Shown here: in pieces, positions 48,657-59,800 of the stretch
Layout: the number at the start of each line of letters is the position of its first letter
Numbering within the stretch: the stretch's first letter is position 1
NCBI RefSeq assembly: GCF_011397635.1
Contig: NC_064754.1
Location: 34,588,043-34,652,042 of the forward strand
DNA: 64,000 nucleotides
Reading direction: 5' to 3'
From: Epinephelus fuscoguttatus
Lineage: Eukaryota > Chordata > Actinopteri > Perciformes > Serranidae
Translations under genes and position numbers: made by a program
The notes under the pieces: model-generated
What the model saw: the letters and a program-made list of their open reading frames with translations, nothing else
The model's database searches: none
What the model was told of the DNA's origin: nothing

Positions 48657-49267
48657 TATAAATATATATGTATGCAAAAAAAAAGTGGATCGGTTGCTCG
48701 CTGCTAAAAATGTGGCCCGTCGACATGATCTGGTTTTGAAATGCAGCCCAGTTGAAATAGTAATTGAATAGCCCTGCTGTAGTTTGTTTGTTAGCTATCT
48801 AACAACACATCAAAAATGGGCTAATTGTAAGCCAGTCTTGTTCAGTGAATCAGTTTATCATGTACACTCAAAAAATATTTAGGCCTAATATTTAAGATTG
48901 CTTGCTTATAAATACATGAATCTGGTTGTTCTATAACACATTGGGTTTATTAGTGCTATTAAATAAATCACATTATTAGGGGCCTCGGCTGAAGGGCGAG
49001 TGAAGAGTGAAGTGTGTATGTGTGTGGTCACACACACATGAGGTTTTAAATTACTTCAAAAATGACCTTAAAAGTATTTCCATGTATTTTATCAATTTTA
49101 TGTCTCTGAACCCAAGAGACTGACCTGGAGGGTTGCAGTAAATCACCTCATTTCAAGTACAAGTCAGTAACAGTATTACAAACATCAGGAAAGAATATAC
49201 ATCTTTGAGGAAATGTTACATTCAACAACACAGTAGTCTCATCAAACACCTTTCTTTTGATGTAATG

Positions 49268-49620
49268 CAGGTACCTGGTACTTACACTCTAAGCACCCGA
49301 GACTGTTTATTTACCAGTATGCACTTTGCCTGGTACCAGGTACCTGCATGGTAAGGAAGGGTGAACAGTGTGCAATTTATAATACAGCCCGCTCCCTGAT
49401 AAGTACAGTGTAGGTCTCTGGTAATTACAGGGAAAGTCCCTGGTAGGTACAGCAGAAGTCTCGGGTGCTTAGAGTGTAAGTACCAGGTACCTGCATGGTA
49501 AGGAAGGGTGAACAGTGTGCACTTTACAATACAACCCGGTCCCTGGTACTTACAGGGGAAGTCTTGGGCACTTAGCATGTAAGTACCAGGTGTCTGCGTG
49601 GTAAAGAATAAAGATATTTT
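49268..49620. repeat. GGTACC-rich minisatellite with inverted arms
   Basis: The unit CCAGGTACCTGCATGGTAAG followed by GAAGGGTGAACAGTGTGCA occurs at about 49336 and 49483 (period 147), with a third degenerate copy from about 49585. The first 37 bp (CAGGTACCTGGTACTTACAC and on to CGAGACT) recur as a perfect inverted copy at about 49460-49496. No coding sense: the minus-strand 98-codon frame merely translates the repeat twice. Confidence 0.75.
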
Positions 49621-49749
49621 ATAACTCTGAAGTTGTCATTGTGTGATTAAACAGGTTACATATTGCAGTATGATTTTCGTGTATTTTAAAACTGTAAATC
49701 ATATCTGATTTTATAGTTATAAGTTTTAATAAGTAGGCCTACATGGTAA

Positions 49750-50055
49750 GACAAAAGGAGTTGGACTGTAAGACGTTTTACTGTAAGACATAGCGAGTTA
49801 CACTGTAAGTCATAAGTGAAACTAAACCATATAGGCTCCCCCAAAATGTCATGGTAGATGTCAGAGAGTCACCCGGGAAGTCCCAGTAAGTGCAAAGTAA
49901 GACGCATGAAGTTCCATTATAAGACACTGGGAGTGACAGCATAAGACAGTAGCAGTTCCACTGTAAGACCCCGGCAGGTCTTAGAGGAGTTACGCCGTAA
50001 GACACGGGAAGTTACGCCGTAAGACACGGGGAGTTACGTCGTAAAACACGGGCTG
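49750..50055. repeat. Degenerate GTAAGAC array
   Basis: About ten spaced copies of CTGTAAGAC or CGTAAGACAC followed by GGGAGTTAC-like words. They are most regular at 49980-50050, where GTAAGACACGGGGAGTTACG repeats with a period near 22 bp. There are no flanking genes and no coding frame. The array lies 130 bp right of the GGTACC minisatellite and may share its origin (both use CTTAC/GTAAG words). Confidence 0.7.
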
Positions 50056-50193
50056 TATTGTCTTTTGTTATTCACTGTCCTTTATAATTCATGATTTTTC
50101 CATGGTAATGTTCTGGTATTGTGTTAAAATTTTGTTTGTAGTTATACATTGTTGTATTTGCAGTATAATGTTTACATAGCAAACCAGAGTGAA

Positions 50194-50221
50194 GTGTGTG
50201 TGTGTGTGTGTGTGTGTGTGG
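50194..50221. repeat. (GT)n microsatellite
   Basis: About 13 GT units, ending in GGTCACACAGACATG. A shorter sister with the same right flank wording (GTGTGGTCACACACACATGAG) lies at about 49015-49042. Confidence 0.9.
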
Positions 50222-50394
50222 TCACACAGACATGACAGTATAATATTTACCAAACTCATTCCTAAAACTCTGAAAGAAATGCCTGATACCAAAAACCTGT
50301 AAATACAAGATGTCCTGGTGAAAGTCTTTTAACTCATGAAGAATGGGAGTACATGTAGTCCTGCTCACTTTCTCCACTGACATTAACTAGTGCA

Positions 50395-50781
50395 CTTAGA
50401 TCCTCAAAGCAGCCAGTACACATCACTCAAACTTTCACTAGGTCACATGATTTCAAGTGAATATGGATGTGTTGTTTGATCATCACACATGTCAAAGTTT
50501 CATTAGGTCACATGGCTTATGTCTACAACTTTCAAAATATATGCTCACACCACCTTCATAAGAACCCTTTACAGTTTTTAAAATTGAGTTTGACTTATGA
50601 TTGTGGCTACTGTGGTACAACATGTGGGAAGTATATATTAATATCTGATGGTATACATATGTGACAATAATCATATGTGTATATTAACAGTAGAAGTATG
50701 GCACACACAGACAGACATGGACACACACAGACAGACAGACAGACAGACAGACACCCACACACACACACTCCACTCCCTCCC

Positions 50782-50812
<31 letters not shown>

Positions 50813-51500
50813 CCTCCCCTCTGTCCTCTTTCTCCCTTCTCTCCCTCTCTGCATGTCGCTAATTTGGCCGTCTATGTCTGTCTGTGTGTGTCATACTTCT
50901 ACTGTTATTATACACATATGATTAGTGTCACATATGTATACAATCAGATATTAATTCAACATTTGTAGGTCTTATTATATATTTGTGTCTGTTTGCTGCA
51001 CTTAGATCCTCACAGCAGCCAATACACATCACTCATGCTCATGATCCTTGTGCAAAGTGTTATTAAAACAAATAAATATAAAAACGACAGAGGTTTGATT
51101 TGAGCTGAGGATAATTCATGCAGTGTAATATTTGAACGTTAAGACAAAAAGTGATGTTCAAAGAAATGACTGATCGGCATAAATTCAGTAACTTAAGACA
51201 GTCCTGAGTAACAAACAAATATGCAGCAGGTTAATTTCTATCACAGCGGTGCCTGGATAGTGTGACGTGTGAGGTTGTGTTGCTGCTGTAGTGTGAAATG
51301 CCTCCTGCTGATTCTGTTATCATTAGTCATTAGTCAAACTGAGCTTGAAGTGCCTGTGCTGTCACCTAATTACACGGTCATTGATTAGCATAACAATGAC
51401 TTCACTCTGACAGACACAAGCCTGTGTGTGTTTGTGTGTGTGTTGTTTGATCATCACACATGTCATGGTTTCATTAGGTCACATGGCTTATGTCTACAAC
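50395..51500. repeat. Mosaic of locally duplicated blocks
   Basis: TTGTTTGATCATCACACATG plus TTTCATTAGGTCACATGGC and CTTATGTCTACAACTT occurs at 50471-50530 and again at 51442-51501. TGCACTTAGATCCTCA plus CAGCCAGTACACATCACTCA-like sequence occurs at 50392-50430 and 50998-51036. Between them are direct and inverted pieces of the apoh intron repeat family and a GACA/CT simple-sequence tract (50727-50811). Confidence 0.7.
50727..50811. repeat. (ACAG)n, poly-C and (CT)n compound microsatellite
   Basis: ACAG units, then CACA, a run of 14 C and a CT tract. Frames translating to DTHRQ or LSLSL strings are artefacts. Confidence 0.95.
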
Positions 51501-52214
51501 TTGAGCTGGGGGACGACGGTGAGGGGCCGAGGTCCCTCCCAACGCTGCTTGCAGCTTTAATTACTTATTATACTCATTACTACTTGAGCTTGTTTTATTT
51601 ATTCATTTCACAGATAGTTATACATCGTTAGTCCTTAAATTCATTATGAATGTGAACTTAAAATCATTGTTTTATTTTATGGCCTTGCTGCCCTGGCTTT
51701 TGGCCTTTGTGCCCTCAAAAAATTAACAACATGAAAGGCCAAGTGGTCTTGCCCATAAAATGACAAAATTCCAGGCATGTAAGGTAGGGACAATATTTTG
51801 GGAGGAGAGACTTGTCTCTACCAACATTTGAGCAAACTCATTCGCATTATTCTCATAGTGGCCAAACAGAAAGTTAACCAGAACACTTTTTTCCTTTGGT
51901 CCTCACAGAATACCTGGGCCCTAATATATAGAGCCCCGTAGAGAACCCCAGGCACATCTTCCCACAGACAGTTTAGAGTGCAGACAGTAGAGATGACACA
52001 CAGTGACATTCAACAAACACATGATGAACAGACTAAGGCGTGTCACAGAACACACAGCCCTCCCCCACATTAGGATCCACCTTAGAAACACATTTGTCGC
52101 CAGGGCCCCTTGCAACACCCTCCACTGAAGATCTCCCGACCTGTTTGGCAGAGGAGGCTTACACAGCACCCTCCACCTGAAACCTACCACCGTCTGATCC
52201 CCCAGGTAATCCTG

Positions 52215-52215
<1 letters not shown>

Positions 52216-52252
<37 letters not shown>
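52216..52252. repeat. (CA)n microsatellite
   Basis: About 18 CA units. Confidence 0.95.
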
Positions 52253-52255
<3 letters not shown>

Positions 52256-52504
52256 TATGTTAATGGTTGAGAACATATAGGGTCTTCCTGACTGAATATC
52301 AGCGAAGCTTCACTACCTGAAAGTCAAGCAAGGAGAACAAACCCCCCTGCAAACAGGCAAGATTTCATCACTGTGTTCTCTCCAGATTGATCTCTGCTGA
52401 GGTAAGACACATAATATGCTTTCATAAAGTTTATTTAAAGTTTTATTTCATCCTGAAAATTAGGCTAAATGTTGCCATTAACCACCATTCTAATAAAGCC
52501 TTAA

Positions 52505-52975
52505 GGTACCTGTATTTTACTTTTACTACTTCCATTTTATGCTACTTTGCACTCCTGCTCCACTACATTTCAGAGGGAAATATACTGATCTGTACTCCAG
52601 TACGTTTACTTGACAATAGTTACTCAATACTTTGGCAATTAAGATTAACAAGCAGTTAAAAAATATGATCAGTTTATAGAAAAGTATACGTTTAAAAGTA
52701 CTGACGTAAAAATGTATTTCGAGTACCAAAAGTAAAGATACTCATTATGAATAGGCCTATTGGCCCATTTCAGAATGCTATCTAATATTATTGTACTATA
52801 TTATTGCATACATATGACTTTAATGGCAACTACTTTAAGTATTTTATCTGTAGTAATACATCATAATTTATTTGATGATTGATGTTTTTGTATTAATCTG
52901 AATCTGTACTGTCGAGTAAAGAAGTAGAGCATTTGCCTCTGAGATGTAGTGGAGCAGAAGTATAAAATCACATGA
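52505..52975. repeat. Dispersed repeat (TTTTACTT/CACTACATTTCAGAG type)
   Basis: It contains GTACCTGTATTTTACTTTTA, CCATTTTATGCTACTTTGCA and CTCCACTACATTTCAGAGGG, then ends with AGTAATGTACTAGTACCTCA. These words are characteristic of an abundant fish repeat. No coding frame is seen. Confidence 0.6.
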
Positions 52976-53178
52976 AATGGAGACACTCAAGTAATGTACT
53001 AGTACCTCAAACATTATGCTTGTGGCATTTTTCTTCTTACTCTTGCTATTCAGTACGCAATTTATTTGAACTTATTTACATTAGTATGTTATTTAAAGTG
53101 TGTCGAAGCACATTTAATGTTATAATTGATGTTTTTCCTTTGATTATGTGCATGTGTTACTTGTATATGTATGGTAGG

Positions 53179-53180
<2 letters not shown>

Positions 53181-53212
<32 letters not shown>
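53181..53212. repeat. (TA)n microsatellite
   Basis: Sixteen TA units, bordering the duplicated block to its right. Confidence 0.95.
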
Positions 53213-53218
<6 letters not shown>

Positions 53219-53222
53219 TTTA

Positions 53223-53988
53223 CCACTCCCGGCTCCCTCGTCTTGAATTCAATGGGCTGACTAGTTTATTCAGTCCACATTCAGCATTTGCTACTTGCAG
53301 TGCCAAAAGGAGATGCTTTTTACAGACTCCAAAGCTATATTTTCTAGGAGCTGATATACTGTCCCTAACATCATTTATATAATAAAGTCTGAAAATTAAA
53401 AAAAAAAAAGTGTCCACAGAAAATTTACTGAATCATTGATCATCCCTCTAACATTTAATAATAATGATGATTAAGATTTCACCGTCATGATGGTTTGCAG
53501 AAACGTGATGAATTAGTGTGTTAGCAGAGGCTAAATGTACAGTAATTCTGGCATGCGTACCCAGTGCCGGACCACAATTAATTGCAGAGGAATATACACA
53601 CTGCAGGGCATCAGTTTGAGACAGTATAGCTGCAGCCATATAGAGTGGTGCAGGAATGAGTCCTAATACCTGAAAACGAGTTTTATCACTCCCGGCTCCC
53701 TCGTCTTGAATTCAGTGGGCTGATTGTCTGAAACAGACAAACTAGTATATCCAGTCCACATTCAGCATTTGCTACTTGCAGTGCCAAAGGGAGATGCTTT
53801 TTACAGACAGAGATAAGTTGTATTTTCTAGGAGCTGATATACTGTCCCTAACATCATTTATATAATTAAGTCTGAAATTTCAGAGGAATATACACACTGT
53901 GGGGCATTAGTTTGAGACAATATAGCTGCAGCCATATAAAGTGGTGCAGGAATGAGTCCAAATACCTGAAAATGAGTTTTAGCACTCC
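53223..53988. repeat. Partial tandem duplication (blocks A and B)
   Basis: Block A (CACTCCCGGCTCCCTCGTC to ATAATAAAGTCTGAAA) is at 53223-53393 and 53687-53875. Block B (GAGGAATATACACACTG to TACCTGAAAACGAGTTTTA) is at 53588-53686 and 53883-53984. The order is A, spacer, B, A, B. Within the pairs the copies differ by scattered substitutions and one 20-30 bp insertion. Confidence 0.8.
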
Positions 53989-54497
53989 CGGCTTGGCTTT
54001 CTGAATGGGTTTTTGTGTAGATGCCTGAAATAACGTCTGTAGTTAACACAAAATAAATAATATAGAGTAGTAAAGTAAACACCCCACTTGTGAATTTTGA
54101 AGCTTTTACGTGTATCTAACAAGTGGTTAAATAAGACAGAACTCCATCATGCCAAACATGGCTTTACAGCTGTGTTGTTGTGGGGACGTTAAGTCATTCA
54201 ACCGTAGCATAGTTCCTTTATAGCATATTAGCTTTTTGCCTCTGGCCACTACATTTACTCTTCAAAAATCACAAAAGTGGAGTTAATTTGTGAAGATTAT
54301 CTTGCTGAGAAAAATTTGTAAGTATGATAAACTTGTGTTTGCCACACAGCTTATTTTATGCAATTATCCAGAATTCAATGGGAAAAGTCCCATTGTCCTT
54401 TTGAGGAGGGAACCAGGGTGAAGCCAACCTCTGGGTCTGCCTACAAAAAAACACGTCATTCATTCTGTGGGAAAGCCTGTACGACATGCCCTTAAGA

Positions 54498-55160
54498 CAG
54501 GGGTATCAAACTCATTTTAGTTCAGGGGCCACTTTGATCTCAAGTGGACATGACCCCTGAAACCACTGCATTATAACCTATAAATATCAACCCCTTCAAA
54601 TTTTTATTTCACTCTGAAAATGTTCACCCATTTACCAAACGAAGAAGAAAGAAAAAAATTGTGCAAATTCAACAGTATGTCTTAGATTTTTCATATTCAG
54701 TCAGTCTGCCAATTACTTTCATCACATGACTTTTTTCCATACTTTTCCACTTTTCCAGCTACTGAAGAAGCACGTTAAGTCATCCCCTGCCTTACAATCG
54801 GAAGTTTTGTCAGTGCCTCAGCAGCAGGGTTCCTGTAATATTGTTTTAAGATATTAGTCTGATACAGATTCTTTTGTACTGAAGCTGCTGGTTGACAATA
54901 TTTTGCACACTGTTCAATATCTTTAAATATGACCATAGAAAGCATTCAGTGTTATTCATGAGAGCTGTGTTCTGGTCAGAGTGGAATAGCTTCTAAGGCA
55001 GTGTTTTACATGAAGTATCTGCTCACTGTTTAAAATGCTCCTGAAACCTCTCAGCCTTCACATGTGCATCAACATTAGGTGTGCAAAGTCATCTAGAGGG
55101 CCAGATTGGACCCTCTGGAGGGCTGGTTCTGGCCCCCAGGCCATATGTTTGATACCCCTG
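54498..55160. mobile_element. hAT-like non-autonomous element
   Basis: The ends CAGGGGTATCAAAC and GTTTGATACCCCTG are exact 14-bp inverted copies, with AGTTCAGGGGCCACTTTG next to the left end and TTCTGGCCCCCAGGCC next to the right. These are hallmarks of an abundant vertebrate hAT-derived family. No 8-bp flanking duplication could be made out and no transposase is present. Confidence 0.75.
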
Positions 55161-56840
55161 CACCCACCATAAGTACAAGACAAACCCGCCAATGCAACCG
55201 CTTGGAACCAACGCTGCATTTGAGTAAATAAATGTGAGGCCAAACGCAGCAATAATGCACTTCATTCATTTACTTTATTCATTATACATGAAGACTTGAT
55301 TCACATTATGAGTAGCAAGATGTACCTATTTCAAGTAGCTACCCTAACCTTAACGGCCTCTTTTTAAACGCAACACTTCATAGTTACCTAAAAGCTAACT
55401 CAGCATTTTCTACAAGTTTTTCACTTTCATTCCAAGAGGTGAAGGGGGCTGATCCTGGACTGACATAGGTCATGTAGCTGGTGGGTGGGTGACGTAGCTG
55501 TTCCAGACACAGCTATACCTACTCGATCAGTAGTACTGTTACTACGAGTAGTACTGTCCACTGTTACGAGGAAGAAAAACTTTATTGACACCCGGCTGTG
55601 ACGATACAAAATAAAAGCTAATTTCCACAAGTGAGAGCACATCTGTCATATCTGTCAGCTTAGCGGTCAAGATGCTGCAAACTGACAGGTAATATAGTGG
55701 AGCGAGCAGCTGCAATTTCCATATGCAAAGATGTTAAAGGTTGTTTCTACATCCCTCTGGCTACTTGTAGAAGCAGATTTGAAGCTTGTGCATGCACGCC
55801 TAGTTCCATATGGTTGAGATTTATAAAACAGAATTAGGTTTAGGAACAGCGGCTCACGGAGAGCTGGAGTTCAAAGACCCTAACAAGGCAGTGCGCCTTA
55901 CAGTAATTGTACTTTATTTTATGCTGTATGTATATTGTTAAATTTCTGCTCAACCACTTTATTTCTGTTTGCAAAAAATCATTTAGATTTCTGTATGAAC
56001 TTAATGGAGACACCATTATAACTGTATTTATAAATGGGCATTTAAAAGGTACACACTTATGGTATATCATATGGTAAATATAAGATTTTTTTGATGCTCA
56101 TATTGTATGGAAATATAGTTAGAAACGGTATATTATGAATCATTATCCACTAATAAAAAAAAGTCTCACATTTCATGTTTATTTTTTACATAATGGTAAA
56201 GATTGTATTCTGGTGCATACCAGTAGATATTGAGATATGTCACCTAATGTTGGCCTGTGCTACAGAGAAGTCATGGGATCAGTGACATCGTGAGACTTTG
56301 TCCTCTGGGCGCCATACCACGTTTCATGACCGTCCATCCACTATTTGTTGTGACATCTCAGTCTGAACCAAAGTGGCAGACCCACACTGCTAGTGCCGTT
56401 AAAAAAGTAAAGGGATCTGTATGTGGAGAACCAGATACCATTAGAAATTCAGTTTTGATGATAACATCACTTGCAGTAATTTGAACAATAGTAAAAAAAA
56501 AAAAAAAAAAAAAATAGCAGAACAACACAAGCATCTCTGATCTGTGTAATGCGAGTGAAAACAGATATTTGTTCGGGTAACTTTGCAGAGTGTGGTTACA
56601 GATTGCCAAAAGAGTGTCCAAATGTATTAAAATATTTACATTATATGGTAAAGAGCACATGATGGGGTCACCACAGTGTGAATAATCATGTTTAATGGTT
56701 AAAAGGAATTTCCTGGGTGAGTGGATGTAGCTTTGTCATAATAATAATATTCTTTGGCATTCTTTGATGTCAGGGACCCCTTTGTTTTCTTTGTTTTTAG
56801 TTTTTGATCCAGGACCTGAGGAAGTGGTCACAGTGCTACA
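55161..56840. other. No gene seen; upstream region of the NXPE gene
   Basis: No host exon or clear repeat was recognised. A 22-base A run lies at 56493-56514. The pyrimidine-rich TTTGTTTTCTTTGTTTTTAG at about 56781-56800 could be a splice acceptor, so the NXPE gene may have a non-coding first exon further left. Confidence 0.4.
56493..56514. repeat. Poly-A tract
   Basis: About 22 consecutive A bases after AATAGT. No retroposed body was recognised to its left. Confidence 0.85.
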
Positions 56841-56852
56841 CTGAAGACTAAC

Positions 56853-59800
56853 ATGACGCTCGTAGCTTGTGCAAGACGGGAGTACAGCGCCATTTTCCTC
56901 TTTCTGGCAGTGGCTGTCGTAGTCTTTGTGCTACATAACATGGAGATCCTGCAGGTGAGAACTTGGTTTTGGTGGGATCGCTTGAAGGGTAGACCTTATT
57001 TGAAATGATTTATGTTAGTCACATTTAAGGATATGGTTTTAAATGTATGTTTCAATGTGGCCCAGCAACAGCAATGTTATTCACTGCAAATATGCATCAG
57101 TGAAGTTTGTGAAAATGCTTAGAGTCCTTGATGTTTTGTACCTCTGGTGTGTTTCAATTCAATGTGTATGCATCAAAATTCAATGTGTCTTTCAGCCATA
57201 AAAAAAAATCCTCTATCGTCGTGTCACTCCCCACTCAAATACTGATGCTTGGTCAGTGACCTTTGGTGTCTGACACCAACACACTGACTCTTTAGCAGTG
57301 GTATGAGACGCACTCAGCAGCCAGATTTTTTTAATGCTCCGAGTAACTGCGATAGTATAAAGAGCAAGAATGTCTGCATATAATAGGTGCTCTCGACTTT
57401 TATACCTGGGAGACTGCTCTTCTTATTCCCATGTGAAACCAAAAGTCCAATGAGTTATTAAAGAACGACTTGTGCTAGCAGTATAGCATACTACGCTAAT
57501 GATATATGTCACGTGACATAACATTACGTTCGTAAGAACCATATCCATTTTAAGCCAAACATAGGGTTTTTTTCTAAATCCAACGACAAGCTTTTGTTGC
57601 CTGAACCTAGCCATGTTGCTTAAATCGAAGGAAGCAAACCTAAAACAGAAGGTTTTTTTGTCGACGTTCTGAGTTTATTATAGTTATATTATGGTAAATT
57701 TTAAAAAGACAATGCATGTAACCAGCGTAAATCGACAGGCTGTCCCTGAGTGTCCAAAACTGATACCAGAGGGGTATGGAGTGTCATAGTTTGACGTGAA
57801 GGGCCACTGACCAAACCTCAGTACTTCACGAGATGGGAGTAAGAATGTGTCAAATCATCAGACGTGAAACAAGCGAACATGAGCTATCCTAAAGCATGTA
57901 TTTTAGTCCAAACAAGACCTGGTAATGCACACCAAAAAATCTTGGAATTTGAATTTAATATTAAAGGGTAACTTCTTTTTTTTCAACCTGGAACCTATTC
58001 TCCCGTGTTTTTGTGTATAAGTGACACTGTCTGTGATACTGTATATCAGCATGAGCCACTATCGCCCCAGTTAGGCACCAATACCACCCTGGGCAGCGAT
58101 GTGATTCTTTTTGTTTTTCTAAAGGGACTTTTTAACTTTTTGACTGAAAGTTGTGCACTTGCCAGTATCCAGACCAGCAGGGGCGATTCTAGGATCAGAG
58201 GTTTAAGGGTGCTGAGCACCCAGAGAGCTGCCTGGCCAGGCAAGATAAATTTTATTGTTTTGTACATTTTAACTCAATTTCATTCCCACATTTGTGAAAG
58301 TAAAGCACAACACTTTTTGGGAAAGTCTGTGACTAAACCATCAAATCTGATAAAGGTTATTTAAATGCTGAGCCACAGCAAAAGAGGAATAGATGTCAAT
58401 GAAACATATCGTAACCCTAATTTCTGGGGGAGGATATCTCATTTTGATACAGCAGCTCCTCAACATACACATAAACAGTATGTATATTTCTGGAGTAAAC
58501 CAGCCCCCTATAGTGAGTACCAAAAATACCAAAAATGGACCTTTGACTTATTTTTTGTTCTTTTATTTGAAATGCAATGCACAACATGTAACATTAACAC
58601 ATTAACAGTAATTGACTTTTTCAATGTTTGTCTTTTTCCTTCTTGTCTGTATTATATAATATAAATACATAAATAAAAATACACTTCAAAAAAGAAAAGT
58701 GCTTGAAATCTACAAAATAATAATAATAAATACACACAATAGGAGTCATAATGTTAATGGGCATCCAGTCAGTTAGCTAGTCAGTAGCACCTTGGCTTTA
58801 ATATTAACACATGCGCATGACACAACAGCTAGTTTCTCTCATTCCAATTCAAACAGAGGACAGTGGTACTGACCATCTATAACGTTTCCTAGCTAGAAAA
58901 AACGTCAGCTAACTCCTACCTAACAACATAAACAGTGACAAGGCAATTGAATCGAACGCTACTGGACTTGACAAAACCAAGTCCAGTTGCGTTCGATTCA
59001 GTTGCCTTGAGATAACTATGACCTGGATGAATGAGAATATCCACAGGCATAAACAGTGACCTACGATTAAATGCAGCAAAAATGAGGACTGGTAATGATA
59101 ATAATGTGTTGGTATTGAGTGGTAGAAGTTAAGAAATGTGCCACATATCCTGGTTTAAGCCAGGTACTTACACCACTACTGCATATCACCCACTCTGGAA
59201 GGCAGCGCATTGCTCTGTGCAGATAGAGCGCTCAGAGGCTGAGTCGGGGAAAGGTGGGAGGGATGGGGTGGATCAAACCATTTTTGCAAGGGGGTTGTGC
59301 TGCTGTATTTTTGTTGTTAAAATATTACGTTGCAACCAAGTACTATATGGTTTTGACACTTTTCTAGCTTGTTAAAAAGGGACATACAGTAAAAAAAAAA
59401 ATCTCTCAAATTTTAGGGGTGCTTCAGCACCCTCAAAAATGGGCTAGAAACGCCTATGCGGACCAGTTAAAGGCAAATGCTGGTGAGCAGTGAAAACTTT
59501 CAACATTAGTCCCGAAACTTCATTTCAGACGTTGAACCTCTGTAATATGTCTGTCCATCCTGTGGTGCGCTGTGGCCAAGAGATGGTAAAAGAAGACAGC
59601 AACTGAGAGACACCATAGACATATGTGTTGTGATATTTATGCCAGTGGGATTTGGTGTAATTTACTGTGTTGATTGCAGCCGTTCACTGCACATAGGCTA
59701 CAATTGCCATTACGAAATTAAAAACACATTAAAGCTAAGGTGGAGGACAACTACAGAGAGAGATATACGTAAGGCTATCGAGCTACAATTATGATTAAAT

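Noticed and set aside
49282-49578. 98-codon minus frame with internal repeats
   Set aside because: It simply translates the GGTACC minisatellite; no homologue or splice context.
49750-50055. CRISPR-like spaced repeats
   Set aside because: Units are degenerate and spacing irregular, there are no cas genes, and the setting is a vertebrate genome; it is a minisatellite-like array.
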